A stretch of 64,000 nucleotides of DNA from Candidatus Gastranaerophilales bacterium (GTDB lineage: Bacteria > Cyanobacteriota > Vampirovibrionia > Gastranaerophilales > Gastranaerophilaceae), in NCBI GenBank assembly GCA_017402995.1, contig JAFQOV010000015.1, forward strand, positions 1-64,000, in the 5' to 3' direction. Of the stretch, positions 26,926-36,584 are shown piece after piece. Under the pieces are notes generated by a model. That model had not been told where the DNA came from, did no database searches, and worked only from the letters and a program-made list of their open reading frames with translations. Position numbers and translations under genes: made by a program. Every line of letters starts with the position of its first letter. Within the stretch, counting starts at the first letter, position 1.

Positions 26926-28070
26926 ATAAAAAACAAATCATAATCATATCAAGCGCTATCGCCATTTTAAGTATTATTTTAATTTTCTTTTTTGGCGCAA
27001 ACAAAATAAAATATAATACTAAACCATTAGCAAAAGACACAATTATTCAATACGTTGAAGCATCAGGCACCATAAAGCCGATTAACACTATTGCTGTTGG
27101 CACGCAGGTTTCTGGAACTGTTTATAAAATTTATGTTGATTATAATTCTGTTGTTAAAAAAGGCGATTTATTAGCAGAATTAGACCCAAGTTTGTTCCAA
27201 GCAAATGTTGAACAAGCAAGCGCAAAATTAAACAACGCCAAAGCAAGCTTTGCAAAAGCAACATCTACTTTGAATTATAAGAAAAATAATTATCATAGAT
27301 ATAAAAATCTTTATGAAAAAAATTACGTTTCAAAAGATGACGTTGAATTAGCGCAAGCAAACTACCTGCAAGCAAAAGCAGAACTAGACGCAGCTCGTGC
27401 TGAAGTGAGCGCGGCAAATGCAACATTAGACAACAATTTAACAAATTTAAGATATTCAAAAATTGTATCTCCGGTTGATGGTACAGTTATTTCAAGAGCG
27501 GTTGATGTTGGTCAAACAGTTGCAGCAAGCTTTAATACTCCAACATTATTTGAAGTAGCAAAAGATTTAACTCAAATGCAAATTGAAACAAGCGTATCTG
27601 AAGCAGATATTGGCAAAATTAAAGTCGGACAAAAAGTCCAATACACTCTTGACGGTTATCAAGATAAGATATTTAACGGCGAAGTTGTGCAAATTCGCCT
27701 TGCTTCAACTACAACAAACAACGTTGTAACATATACTGTTATTGTTTCTGTGGATAACACAGAGGGCTTTGCAATTCCCGGCATGAGCGCAAATGTTTCA
27801 ATTATTGTTGGCGAAGTTAAAGATGTCTTTTGTGTTATGAACCAAGCGCTAAAATTCACCCCCGAAACAAACACGCAAAAATATGAAAAACAAGGAATTT
27901 GGATATTAGACAAAGGTATTCCAAAAAGAATAGAAATTGAACTCGGCTTGTTTGATGATAATAAAACTCAAATTATTTCAGATGAATTAAAGCTTGGCGA
28001 CAAAATCATTATTTCATCAACATCTAAAAAGAAAAAACAAGCACAATCAATGAGAAGACCACCACTATAA
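26922..28070 (+). CDS. MacA-like periplasmic adaptor protein
   Basis: 382 aa. One N-terminal membrane helix (IIIISSAIAILSIILIFFFG), then the split lipoyl/barrel-sandwich domain (GTIKPINTIAVGTQVSGTVY and TLDNNLTNLRYSKIVSPVDG), a long alpha hairpin about 95-165, and a beta-barrel domain. This is the HlyD/RND adaptor architecture, and the sequence is closest in style to MacA. It links the inner-membrane transporter to TolC. Its ATG overlaps the TolC stop by 4 nt. Confidence 0.92.
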   Translation: MNKKQIIIISSAIAILSIILIFFFGANKIKYNTKPLAKDTIIQYVEASGTIKPINTIAVGTQVSGTVYKIYVDYNSVVKKGDLLAELDPSLFQANVEQASAKLNNAKASFAKATSTLNYKKNNYHRYKNLYEKNYVSKDDVELAQANYLQAKAELDAARAEVSAANATLDNNLTNLRYSKIVSPVDGTVISRAVDVGQTVAASFNTPTLFEVAKDLTQMQIETSVSEADIGKIKVGQKVQYTLDGYQDKIFNGEVVQIRLASTTTNNVVTYTVIVSVDNTEGFAIPGMSANVSIIVGEVKDVFCVMNQALKFTPETNTQKYEKQGIWILDKGIPKRIEIELGLFDDNKTQIISDELKLGDKIIISSTSKKKKQAQSMRRPPL

Positions 28071-28079
28071 GAAGGCAAA

Positions 28080-28766
28080 ATGGCATTAATTGAAGTTAAA
28101 AACGCAATAAAAACATATCAAATGGGCGAAGAAACATTTTACGCTTTAAATGATGTTTCTTTTGAAATTGAACGCGGCGAATTTGTTGCAATTATGGGCG
28201 CTAGTGGTTCTGGTAAATCGACTTGTATGAACATGCTTGGCGCACTAGATAAACCAACAAGCGGGCAATATTTTTTAGATAACGAAGATATGTTTTCTCT
28301 TACGAGTGATGAATTATCTGATATTCGAAATAATAAAATCGGTTTTGTTTTTCAAGGTTTTAATCTAATTTCAAGAACATCAGCTTTAGATAACGTCCAA
28401 CTTCCAATGATTTACAAAGGAATTAGTGAAGAAGAAAGAATTAAAAAAGCGCGCGAAGCGTTGAAAATTGTTGGTTTAGAAAAAAAAGAAAACAACATGC
28501 CTTCTCAAATGTCTGGCGGGCAACAACAACGCGTTGCAATCGCAAGAGCAATAGTTAACGACGCGCCTTTGATTTTAGCAGACGAACCGACAGGAAACCT
28601 AGACACCAAAACAAGCATAGATGTTATGGAATTTTTTGTAAATTTAAATGAAAAATATGGCAAAACCATTGTTTTAGTAACGCACGAACCAGATATCGCG
28701 CAATATACAAAACGCGTTTTGACCTTTAAAGACGGAAAAATTATTTCAGATAAAAAACAAAAGTAG
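28080..28766 (+). CDS. MacB/LolD-type ABC transporter ATPase
   Basis: 228 aa. Walker A GASGSGKST (40-48), Q-loop FVFQGFNLIS, signature QMSGGQQQRVAIARA, Walker B LILADEPTGNLDTKTS and H-loop LVTHEPD are all present. It is a free-standing ATPase; no permease follows. The only matching permease in the window is at 20.5-21.7 kb on the minus strand. It follows the adaptor with a 9-nt gap. Confidence 0.94.
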   Translation: MALIEVKNAIKTYQMGEETFYALNDVSFEIERGEFVAIMGASGSGKSTCMNMLGALDKPTSGQYFLDNEDMFSLTSDELSDIRNNKIGFVFQGFNLISRTSALDNVQLPMIYKGISEEERIKKAREALKIVGLEKKENNMPSQMSGGQQQRVAIARAIVNDAPLILADEPTGNLDTKTSIDVMEFFVNLNEKYGKTIVLVTHEPDIAQYTKRVLTFKDGKIISDKKQK

Positions 28767-28767
28767 C

Positions 28768-31365
28768 CTATTTTTTCTCTTTAACAACCACATAAACATA
28801 TGGATTTGAGAAATATTTATTTGCAATTTCAATAATATCGTTTTGATTGATATCTAAAATCAATTTTTTATAATCATCAAAAGCTTCTAAGCCAAGTCCC
28901 AAAGCCCAATACCAGCTTTGAAGCTCGGCTTGTGACATGTTTGTTTCTTGTGACATTAGAAGTTTTGCTAAAATTTTATCTTTTGCAGAATTTAATTCTT
29001 TTGTTGTGACCATTTCTTTTTTTAATGTGTCAAATTGGGCTAAAATCTCTTGTTTTGCTTGTTCTATGCCTTTTTCGTTTGTTCCAATATAGGCAATAAA
29101 CGCACCGTCATAGATATTTGCATTTAAAGTTGAACCAACGCTATAAGCAAGCCCCATTTCTTCGCGCAATTTTGTGAACAAACGGCTTGACATTCCATCA
29201 CCTAAAATTGCATTAATTATGTTCAAAGTTGCAATATCTCTCCTGTTTGTTATTGCACAAGTTTTATATCCAAGCGCAATCCAATTCGCCAAAACTTCGT
29301 TTTTATATAGCGTTTTTTCTATGTTTTGAATTGGCAAATATTGGTTATATTTGTAATCTTTAAAAGAAAACTTTTTCAAATTTTGTTTTGATTTAACAAT
29401 TTCATTAATTTTATTTAAAACAAAACTCTCATCAACGTCTCCAACAATGCTAAGCACCATATTTTGCGGATTTATAATTTCATTATAATATTTTAAAATG
29501 TCATCTCTTGAAACATTTTTTATATTTTTCAAAATAAATTCCGAATTTTGACCATAAATAGAATTTAAAAATGCAAGTTTTTTAAATTCATCAAAGACAT
29601 AGCTAGAAGGGTTATCCTTAAGAGCGTTTAACTCTTTTATTTTTCTTGTTTTAATTTTTTCAATTTCATAGCTTGGAAAAATTTGCTTGTTTAAAACTTC
29701 ATCTAACGCAATAAATGCGTCATCAAGGTGATTTTTAGTTGCTTGCAAAGAAATTGTGAAAATATCAGCACTTGATGTAACGCTTAATTTAATTCCGTTT
29801 TCGTCTAAAAATTCGCTAAATTCAGAATTAGTATATTTTTCACTACCGCAAGTCATGCAAAGCGCAGTTAAATAGGCGCTTGTTGGCTTTTGTTCAATCA
29901 TTTTTGCGCCTTTGATTGAAATATCAAAAGCAATAATTGAATTTGTATTTTTTGGCTTAATAATTACATTTGCGCCATTTTCTAAAAGATATTTTTTTGT
30001 ATTATTTTTTTCTTCAATTAATTTATTTTCAAAAGTTTTCTTAGGCATTACCTCGTTGATATTTTTAAAACCTTTTGGTTTTACAACAGAAACAGCATAT
30101 TTATTTGTTAAAAGATATTTTTTTGCAACGTTGATTATATCTTGCTTTTGAACTTTTTCGATATTTTTTAAATAATTTTCATAGTAATTCAAATCAGAAG
30201 AAAAAGTAAAATCATAGCCTAATTCTTCTGTGATATTTGAAATTGATTCGCGCGCATAATATGTATCTGTTTTGATGATATTTTTAGCTTTTTCAATTAA
30301 AGCTGGGCTAAAATCGCCTTTTTGAATTTTTTTGATTTCGGAAATAATTTCTTTTTCAATAAATTGTTCTTTTTTAGGGTCAAGTTGCGCATAAATATAG
30401 AACATTCCAGATTCTTTTTGTGAATAATTTCCACTTGTTATAGACAGAACTAACTCTTTTTTTTCTTTTAATTCTTGGTTTAAAATTGAACTTTTACCGT
30501 CTGACAAAATTGTTGATAATACATCTAGTGCATAATTATCTTTATTTTGCGCAAATTTTGGCGCTAAAAAAGATAACATATAATATGTTTTGTTGATATC
30601 CATTTCTTCTTCAATGCGCTCAATCTTTTCAAGCGGTTTGATTTTTGGATATTTAATTTTGTGAGCAGATTTTTTCTCGTTTTTAAACGCTTCTTCAATT
30701 TTTTTTAAAACATCTTGCGTCTCAATATCCCCAACAACAACAGTAGTCATCATATCAGGTGTATAGAATTTTTTGTAATAATCTAAAATTTCTTCACGAG
30801 TAACATTTTCAATGACCTCTTTTGTGCCAATAACAGGGCGAGCATATGGGTGATTAGATTTTGAATAAATTAATTTATATAAATTATTAAACATTACATT
30901 TGTTGGATTATCTTTTCCTTTTGAAATTTCTTCCACAACAACAGGGCGCTCGCGCTCAAGCTCTTTTCTTGGAATCATTGGATTTAGAAGCATATCTGCG
31001 TGTAATTCAAGAGCAATATCAAAGTCTTTTGATGGAATTTGGATATAATAGTGCGTGAAATCTTTGCTTGTTCCAGCGTTTACATAAGCACCTTTCGAAT
31101 CTAAAATTTTATCCATTTCCCCAGTTGGATATTTTTGCGTTCCTTTAAAGAAAAGGTGCTCTAAAAAGTGGCTAATGCCGGTTGTTTTTTCGTCTTCATT
31201 AATTGAACCAGTATTAATCCAAGTATCAATTTTGACAATGTTGTTGTCATGTTGTTCTTGAATAATTACCTTTTGCCCACTTGGGAGAGTGTTTATGGAT
31301 ATATCTGCGCAATATGCAAAATTAAAGCTTAAAATCGCGAGTGATGTAATTAATATTTTTTTCAT
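28768..31365 (-). CDS. Exported M16-family zinc metalloprotease (two-domain)
   Basis: 865 aa from the ATG preceded by GAGG; a TTG at 31377 would add four residues. A signal peptide (MKKILITSLAILSFNFAYCA) precedes a first M16 half with the inverted zinc motif HFLEH and a downstream glutamate pair (PVVVEEISKGKD). The second half, from about 430, has the fold without the zinc motif, as expected for pitrilysin-type proteins. It degrades or processes peptides in the periplasm. It is convergent with the exporter operon with a 1-nt gap. Confidence 0.93.
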   Translation of the reverse strand: MKKILITSLAILSFNFAYCADISINTLPSGQKVIIQEQHDNNIVKIDTWINTGSINEDEKTTGISHFLEHLFFKGTQKYPTGEMDKILDSKGAYVNAGTSKDFTHYYIQIPSKDFDIALELHADMLLNPMIPRKELERERPVVVEEISKGKDNPTNVMFNNLYKLIYSKSNHPYARPVIGTKEVIENVTREEILDYYKKFYTPDMMTTVVVGDIETQDVLKKIEEAFKNEKKSAHKIKYPKIKPLEKIERIEEEMDINKTYYMLSFLAPKFAQNKDNYALDVLSTILSDGKSSILNQELKEKKELVLSITSGNYSQKESGMFYIYAQLDPKKEQFIEKEIISEIKKIQKGDFSPALIEKAKNIIKTDTYYARESISNITEELGYDFTFSSDLNYYENYLKNIEKVQKQDIINVAKKYLLTNKYAVSVVKPKGFKNINEVMPKKTFENKLIEEKNNTKKYLLENGANVIIKPKNTNSIIAFDISIKGAKMIEQKPTSAYLTALCMTCGSEKYTNSEFSEFLDENGIKLSVTSSADIFTISLQATKNHLDDAFIALDEVLNKQIFPSYEIEKIKTRKIKELNALKDNPSSYVFDEFKKLAFLNSIYGQNSEFILKNIKNVSRDDILKYYNEIINPQNMVLSIVGDVDESFVLNKINEIVKSKQNLKKFSFKDYKYNQYLPIQNIEKTLYKNEVLANWIALGYKTCAITNRRDIATLNIINAILGDGMSSRLFTKLREEMGLAYSVGSTLNANIYDGAFIAYIGTNEKGIEQAKQEILAQFDTLKKEMVTTKELNSAKDKILAKLLMSQETNMSQAELQSWYWALGLGLEAFDDYKKLILDINQNDIIEIANKYFSNPYVYVVVKEKK

Positions 31366-31453
31366 TTTTATCCTCAATTTATCAATACAATTTTAGCATT
31401 TATTGTTTTGAGTGTCATCTTGGAAAGTGGGGGAATATGAAATTAAATTTATT

Positions 31454-31481
31454 AAAAAAGGTAGACTTTCGTCTACCTTTT
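31454..31481 (-). terminator. Intrinsic terminator after the nitroreductase gene
   Basis: AAAAGGTAGAC and GTCTACCTTTT pair around a 4-nt loop; on the minus strand it continues TTTTTTAAT. Confidence 0.88.
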
Positions 31482-31497
31482 AAAACCTGTTTTGAAC

Positions 31498-32154
31498 CTA
31501 AACTTCAAATTTCTGTCCAACGCGTTCAAAATGAATGATTTCATCAAAATCTTTTCTCATTTTTTCAGGTTTTTCTTCCTCTTTCGCATAACCCAAAGTA
31601 ATCATAGAAATTAAAACTTCACCTTCTTTAAGGTTTAATTTTTCATTAACTTTTGAAATAATATCTTCTTGCCAAACCGTTGCTTCGTTTGCAATTGCGC
31701 CAATTATACAAGAATCTATGCCAAGTTCTTTTGCTTCAAGCATCATATATGAAATTGCATATGTCACTTGTTCAACGCTTCTTAAAAGCACCTTATCATC
31801 ACCCAACAAAACAGGATATAACATTGGAACAGAAAGAATTTTGTCAATTCCTGCTTCGTTCATGCCGCGACGCGCTAAAACTTTTCCAAAATTTTCCCTA
31901 TTCCAAGCATTTTTATCTGCAATGCAAACAATTACAGCGTTTGCCGATTTAACATGTGGCTGATTAAGCGCAAGTTGAGATAACAAAGCTTTAGATTCTT
32001 CATCTTTAACCAAAATAAATTTCCAAGGTTGGCTGTTCATCCAGCTTGGAGCGTAATATCCAGCTTGTAAAATCTTTTTTAAATCTTCGTTTGGAATATT
32101 TTTTTCGCTATAATTTCTTATGCTTTTTCTATTTTGAATTAAATCTAATAACAT
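31498..32154 (-). CDS. Nitroreductase-family flavoprotein
   Basis: 218 aa. Begins MLLDLIQNRKSIRNYSEKNI with the family RxSxRxY-type FMN site, then APSWMNSQPWKFILVKD (APSxxNxQPW). LGIDSCIIGAI is a further hallmark, and the C-terminus (ITLGYAKEEEKP) closes the fold. It is an FMN enzyme that uses NAD(P)H; the true substrate is unknown. AAGGAGAAAAT precedes the ATG. It sits 9 nt downstream of the membrane glycosyltransferase gene, so co-transcription is likely. Confidence 0.92.
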   Translation of the reverse strand: MLLDLIQNRKSIRNYSEKNIPNEDLKKILQAGYYAPSWMNSQPWKFILVKDEESKALLSQLALNQPHVKSANAVIVCIADKNAWNRENFGKVLARRGMNEAGIDKILSVPMLYPVLLGDDKVLLRSVEQVTYAISYMMLEAKELGIDSCIIGAIANEATVWQEDIISKVNEKLNLKEGEVLISMITLGYAKEEEKPEKMRKDFDEIIHFERVGQKFEV

Positions 32155-32163
32155 ATTTTCTCC

Positions 32164-33945
32164 TTATTTAAACTCTGCCTTTGTAAAAACTCCCAATGGG
32201 GTTTTATATAATTCAATATTTTGAGCTTTTTTGATTGTATCATCATTTAAATACAAATTTAATACATATGCGACGAATGGCTTATCATCAAATTTAGCTA
32301 AATTAATTTCGTTTATTCCAATATTAACAGGCAAATAAACCATTTTTGCCCCTTGAATATTAAATTTGTGATATTTTTCAACCGTATCCGTCATAAAAAC
32401 ATAATTTGTTTTATTCACATCAATATCGTTTTTTATAAAGTCAAGATATAGATTATGATTACAATATAAATTTTGGTAATTAACTCTTTGCATTGTCAAA
32501 AAAGCAACAAATAAAACTATTTGCAAGATACTTTTAAATTTAGTTTTGTAATTAAACGCAATTGCTATCGCACAAAGAATTAAAAAATTAGGGAAAATAC
32601 TATAAAAATATTTGTAATAAAAAATTGGCTTTATCAAAATAGAAAATAAAAATGCCATTAAAAAAACACTCAAAATTAAAGCAAAATTATATGTAAGAAA
32701 TATTTTTTGTAATTTTTTTTCTGTTTTTGAATAAATATAAGCCAAAAACGCTACAAAAAGCGCAAAAATCAAAATTGGACAGAAAATTTTAATTGCCAAA
32801 ATAAAATCTTCAATTTTTGGTTCGCTAAGCCAACTATTAAAATTTGAGGTAATTCCTTTTAATTTTGAATTGATTAATATTGCTAAAAAACACATTAATA
32901 TTAAATTAGAAATTAAAAACATTTTTAATTTAATTTTATTTTTACAAAAGAAAACCAAGCCAAAAACAAAATTAAAGAAGAAAATAAAAGCCCCATAATA
33001 ATGCGTTAAAATGAGCGCAAATGTTGAGAAAAAATATTGAAAAGCTGTTTTTTTGCGAAACTTAAATAAACAAATTGCGCACAAAACATTTAAAAGCATT
33101 AAAAGCATATAACTTCTTATTTCTTGCGAATAATAGATTAAAATTATATTTATTGTTGAAATAAAAAGTGCTAGTGTTGCTTGTTTTTTACCGAAATTAT
33201 TTTTTAAAAAAACATAAATTAAAATGTTTAAAATTAAGCCTAAAAATACCCCAAAATAACGATAAAATTCAGGATTTGAAACAATTGAAGAATATATTTT
33301 AAAGAAAATGAAAAACAAAGGCGGATTTCCAAAATCTTCAAAAAGTGCCGAAAGTGGCGAAGATTGCGCTGTCACGCTCAAAACATAAATCTCATCATCC
33401 CAAAAAGGAATAGAATTTATTTGCGTAATTCTTAAAAACAAACCCAAACCAATAAAAAATAACAATGGTTTTTTGATTTTAATTTCCTGCGAATTTAAAA
33501 ACAAAAGCAAGAAAATATATGAAAGTAAATAGAATTGAAAATTATAGAAAAAAGAAAGAAAAATAATTGCAATTCTATCAAGCAATGGTTTTGAATTGTC
33601 AAAATTGTAATTTGTTTTCAAATCTTTGACAAAAATTGGCTCGAAACCATTATAAATTGTCAGTTTTTTAATGTTTTTAATTTCATCAGATGAAAAATTC
33701 AAAGAAGTTTTGCGCGAAAAATCATTTTGCTCAAAATAATAGTGATTTTTGTCTATTTTTGTTACTGTAAAATTAGGGTTTGGCTTGAAAACAAGCGCAT
33801 TTTCATCATTATAGAAAATATCATAGCAAATTTTTTTGTTTAAACCGTTAAAATATGGAACGTCGATTTTGTCTTTAAAAACAAATAAAGATACAAAAAA
33901 ACTCACGCAAAATAATATTAAAAAAACCACCGATTTTCTATTCAT
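32164..33945 (-). CDS. Polytopic membrane glycosyltransferase (PMT/ArnT type)
   Basis: 593 aa with about 10-12 hydrophobic helices. The first loop carries PFWDDEIYVLSV (Asp183-Asp184-Glu185), the acidic motif of GT-C lipid-linked sugar transferases (GT39/GT83). A large periplasmic tail follows the last helix, from about 480. It likely moves a sugar from an isoprenoid phosphate donor to protein or lipid in the periplasm. TATAAT lies 9 nt before its ATG, which has no ribosome binding site, so it may have its own short-leader promoter even though ctpA ends only 20 nt upstream. Confidence 0.82.
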   Translation of the reverse strand: MNRKSVVFLILFCVSFFVSLFVFKDKIDVPYFNGLNKKICYDIFYNDENALVFKPNPNFTVTKIDKNHYYFEQNDFSRKTSLNFSSDEIKNIKKLTIYNGFEPIFVKDLKTNYNFDNSKPLLDRIAIIFLSFFYNFQFYLLSYIFLLLFLNSQEIKIKKPLLFFIGLGLFLRITQINSIPFWDDEIYVLSVTAQSSPLSALFEDFGNPPLFFIFFKIYSSIVSNPEFYRYFGVFLGLILNILIYVFLKNNFGKKQATLALFISTINIILIYYSQEIRSYMLLMLLNVLCAICLFKFRKKTAFQYFFSTFALILTHYYGAFIFFFNFVFGLVFFCKNKIKLKMFLISNLILMCFLAILINSKLKGITSNFNSWLSEPKIEDFILAIKIFCPILIFALFVAFLAYIYSKTEKKLQKIFLTYNFALILSVFLMAFLFSILIKPIFYYKYFYSIFPNFLILCAIAIAFNYKTKFKSILQIVLFVAFLTMQRVNYQNLYCNHNLYLDFIKNDIDVNKTNYVFMTDTVEKYHKFNIQGAKMVYLPVNIGINEINLAKFDDKPFVAYVLNLYLNDDTIKKAQNIELYKTPLGVFTKAEFK

Positions 33946-33965
33946 TTCAAAATAATTATAGCATA

Positions 33966-35228
33966 TTAGAGCTCTTTTTTAGCTAGTTCTTTTGCTAAAA
34001 AATTTTGCGCAAAGTTTAATTGAGTATCAAAATTATTTAAAAAATCTCTATGTGAAAAATTCACCGTATAATCTGGTTTAATGCCTCTTTCATTAATATC
34101 TTTTCCAAGAGGAGTTAAATATTTTGCAATTGTTAAATTCATGCCAGATTTATTTGGCATTGAATATATTTTTTGAACAAGCCCTTTGCCATATGTTTTT
34201 GTGCCAATCAAAGTAGCACGATTGTTTTCTTGAAGGGCAGATGAAAAAATCTCGCCCGCAGAAGCGCAAGATTCATCTATCAAAACAACAATTGGATTGT
34301 CATAAATGCACCCGTCATCTTGAGCGCTATATACGTTTTTTTTGCCATTTCTTGCAATAACTTGGACAATTGTTCCTTTTTTCAAAAATAAATTTGAAAT
34401 CAAAACTGCGTTTTGAAATAATCCGCCCGAATTTCCTCTCAAATCAAGAATTAATGCCTTTGAATCGATAATTCTATTCAATGCAACAATAAATTCTTTT
34501 GGTGTATCTGCGCCGATAAAGCTTGAAATTCTGATATAGCCGATATCGTTTGGAAGTTTTTTATATTCAACTGCTTTGACTTTTATTTCTTCGCGTTTTA
34601 CAACCTTGTTTAGCTGTTGATTTCCCCTCAAAAGCTGAAGATTAATGTAATCTCCAACATTTCCACGAATTAGCCTTGCAACGTCATAAATTGTTTGACC
34701 TTTGACGTCTGTTTCGTTAACTTTTAAAATAATATCCCCGATTTGCACCCCAGCATTATATGCTGGCGCTTGTGGTAAAACGTTAATGATATATATTTTT
34801 CCCGAAATTGAAGCAATGTTTATCCCAATTCCATAAAGTTTTGAATTTATGGCGCTATTTTGCTCTTGAAATTCTTTTTCTGACATAAATTTAGAATATG
34901 GGTCATCTAGACTTGCAAGCATTGTATTTATTGCAACATAAGCATCTTCTTGGTTTTTAATTTGGTACAAATATCTTTTTTTCCACTTTGCCCAATTTTG
35001 ATTATTTAAATCTTTATTATAATAATTTGATTTAATAATCGACCAAGAGTTTAAAAACAATTCTCTACCAGAAGCTTTTTGCTCGTTTAATGTATTAATT
35101 TCAGATAAAGAATTTATCCTTTGAATTTGTTTTGTTTTATTGTCTTGGCAAGCAAAAATAATCAAAAACAAACAAAAAAAGGCAAAAACTAAAAAATTTT
35201 TTGTTTTGTTGCTAAATTCTATCTTCAT
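33966..35228 (-). CDS. C-terminal processing protease (S41, CtpA-like) lipoprotein
   Basis: 420 aa. The N-terminus has a lipobox-like end (LFLIIFAC, Cys27), so membrane anchoring is likely. A PDZ domain (GIGINIASISGKIYIINVLP to about 215) is followed by the S41 protease domain with Ser/Lys dyad: DESCASAGEIFSSAL and GTKTYGKGLVQKIY. It cleaves exported proteins from the C-terminus in the periplasm. Its ATG overlaps the stop of the response regulator gene by 1 nt, so they are co-translated. Confidence 0.93.
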   Translation of the reverse strand: MKIEFSNKTKNFLVFAFFCLFLIIFACQDNKTKQIQRINSLSEINTLNEQKASGRELFLNSWSIIKSNYYNKDLNNQNWAKWKKRYLYQIKNQEDAYVAINTMLASLDDPYSKFMSEKEFQEQNSAINSKLYGIGINIASISGKIYIINVLPQAPAYNAGVQIGDIILKVNETDVKGQTIYDVARLIRGNVGDYINLQLLRGNQQLNKVVKREEIKVKAVEYKKLPNDIGYIRISSFIGADTPKEFIVALNRIIDSKALILDLRGNSGGLFQNAVLISNLFLKKGTIVQVIARNGKKNVYSAQDDGCIYDNPIVVLIDESCASAGEIFSSALQENNRATLIGTKTYGKGLVQKIYSMPNKSGMNLTIAKYLTPLGKDINERGIKPDYTVNFSHRDFLNNFDTQLNFAQNFLAKELAKKEL

Positions 35229-35944
35229 TAATCTTTTTCTACACCAGTTGTTAAAAGTCTGTATCCGCCACCATATATTGTCTTAATATATTTATTTTTT
35301 TCAGAAGAAATCTTATTTATTTTACTTCTCAAATGGGTGATATGCACCCTAATTGTGTCAATATCATCTTCTTCGTCATATCCCCAAACTTCTTTTAAAA
35401 GAGTTTTTGATGAAACCATTGCGCCCTGATGTTGCATTAAAATATTTAAAATTTCAAATTCAATAGGGGTTAATTGCGCTGTTTTATCAATAATTTTGAC
35501 GCTATAACTCTCAGGGATTAAGGTAATATCTCCATCAGATAAAATTTCTTTCACTCTTAAAGATGGGATTTCTTGTCCAGAACGATTTAAAAGCGCCAAA
35601 ACCCTTGCTTTCAGCTCTTCAATTTCGAAAGGTTTTGTCATGTAATCATCAACTCCAGATGAAAAACCTTCAAGCTTATTGTTTAATTCGCTTAAAGCTG
35701 TAAGCATGATTATTGGGGTTTTTGAAATGTCTTGCGTTTGTCTAATTTTTTGCGCAACGCTATACCCGCTTGTTTGACCCATCATGACATCTAATATGAC
35801 TAAAGATGGTTTTTCTTGTTTAACAAGCGCAAAACCTTTCGTTGGATCAGTTGAATATAAGCACTCATAGCCTTGTAATTCAAGATTGATTTTTATTAAT
35901 TCGCATATTGCAAAATCGTCGTCAATAATCAAAATTTTGTTCAT
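35228..35944 (-). CDS. OmpR/PhoB-family response regulator
   Basis: 238 aa. The receiver has Asp8-Asp9, phosphoacceptor Asp52 (LVILDVMMG) and the MTKPFE lysine. The C-terminal winged helix ends TIRVHITHLRSKINKISSEK then IKTIYGGGYRLLTTG. It is coupled to the C-terminal protease gene by a 1-nt overlap; no kinase is adjacent. TAAAAT ends 7 nt before the ATG and no ribosome binding site is visible, so the gene may be leaderless. An envelope-stress role by linkage to the protease is inference. Confidence 0.93.
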   Translation of the reverse strand: MNKILIIDDDFAICELIKINLELQGYECLYSTDPTKGFALVKQEKPSLVILDVMMGQTSGYSVAQKIRQTQDISKTPIIMLTALSELNNKLEGFSSGVDDYMTKPFEIEELKARVLALLNRSGQEIPSLRVKEILSDGDITLIPESYSVKIIDKTAQLTPIEFEILNILMQHQGAMVSSKTLLKEVWGYDEEDDIDTIRVHITHLRSKINKISSEKNKYIKTIYGGGYRLLTTGVEKD

Positions 35945-36032
35945 ATAAAAAATTTTAATTCATTAAATTAAAAATAAACATAAAAGATTAAAAAATGTTA
36001 AAATTTTTAAAAAATTTAGTCAAAATTCACTA

Positions 36033-36061
36033 TTGTATGTTTTTTTGTTATAGTGTATATT
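36033..36061 (+). promoter_or_regulatory. speD promoter
   Basis: TTGTAT (36033-36038), 17-nt spacer, TATATT (36056-36061). Transcription would begin near 36068. Confidence 0.55.
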
Positions 36062-36063
36062 TG

Positions 36064-36117
36064 TTTCTATCAGTGTAATAGAAAATCCATAAGGAGGAAT
36101 ATGAATTGGCAGTAATG
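36064..36117 (+). promoter_or_regulatory. speD leader: hairpin, strong SD and a 4-codon reading frame
   Basis: TTTCTAT (36064-36070) and ATAGAAA (36078-36084) form a small hairpin just before AAGGAGGA (36091-36098). An ATG at 36101 opens the frame Met-Asn-Trp-Gln-stop, whose TAA overlaps an in-frame speD ATG (36115) as TAATG. The TTG at 36106 has the ideal spacing to the ribosome binding site. Whether the mini-frame is translated is unknown. Confidence 0.45.
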
Positions 36118-36555
36118 AACCCTATTAAGAATATGTCTGAGATTGAAACAAAAAAACAACAATACTTAGGAAGACATATACTAGCTGAATTTTTTGAATG
36201 TGACCCCAACGTTTTAAACAACCCTACTTTAGTAGAAAAATATATGTTAGAAGCTGCGCTTGAATGTGGTGCTACCATTGTTAATAAATGTTTTCACCTT
36301 TTCGCTCCACACGGTGTATCAGGCGTCGTAATTATTTCAGAAAGTCATTTAGCAATTCATACATGGCCTGAATTTGGCTATGCTGCTGTCGATTTATTCA
36401 CTTGTGGCGAACAATGTGATCCAAAAGTTTCATATGAGTTCTTAAAAAGAAAATTCAACTCAAGAGACGCGAAATATACTCAATTAAATCGCGGTCTTAT
36501 GAGCGAAGAATTTAATGTAGAACATCAAGCATTTAAAATGGCAGAAACATTTTAA
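36106..36555 (+). CDS. speD: S-adenosylmethionine decarboxylase proenzyme
   Basis: 149 aa from TTG (ATG at 36115 as an alternative). The enzyme makes decarboxylated AdoMet, the aminopropyl donor for spermidine. It cuts itself between Glu79 and Ser80 in VIISESHLAIHTWPE, turning that Ser into the pyruvoyl cofactor. HKFAPHG-like HLFAPHGVSG and DLFTCGEQCDP are also family features. Compared with the typical short bacterial form it has about 20 extra residues at the N-terminus. No speE is seen in the window. Confidence 0.95.
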   Translation: MAVMNPIKNMSEIETKKQQYLGRHILAEFFECDPNVLNNPTLVEKYMLEAALECGATIVNKCFHLFAPHGVSGVVIISESHLAIHTWPEFGYAAVDLFTCGEQCDPKVSYEFLKRKFNSRDAKYTQLNRGLMSEEFNVEHQAFKMAETF

Positions 36556-36584
36556 TCTTTTTTAATTTTTGATATCATATTCAT

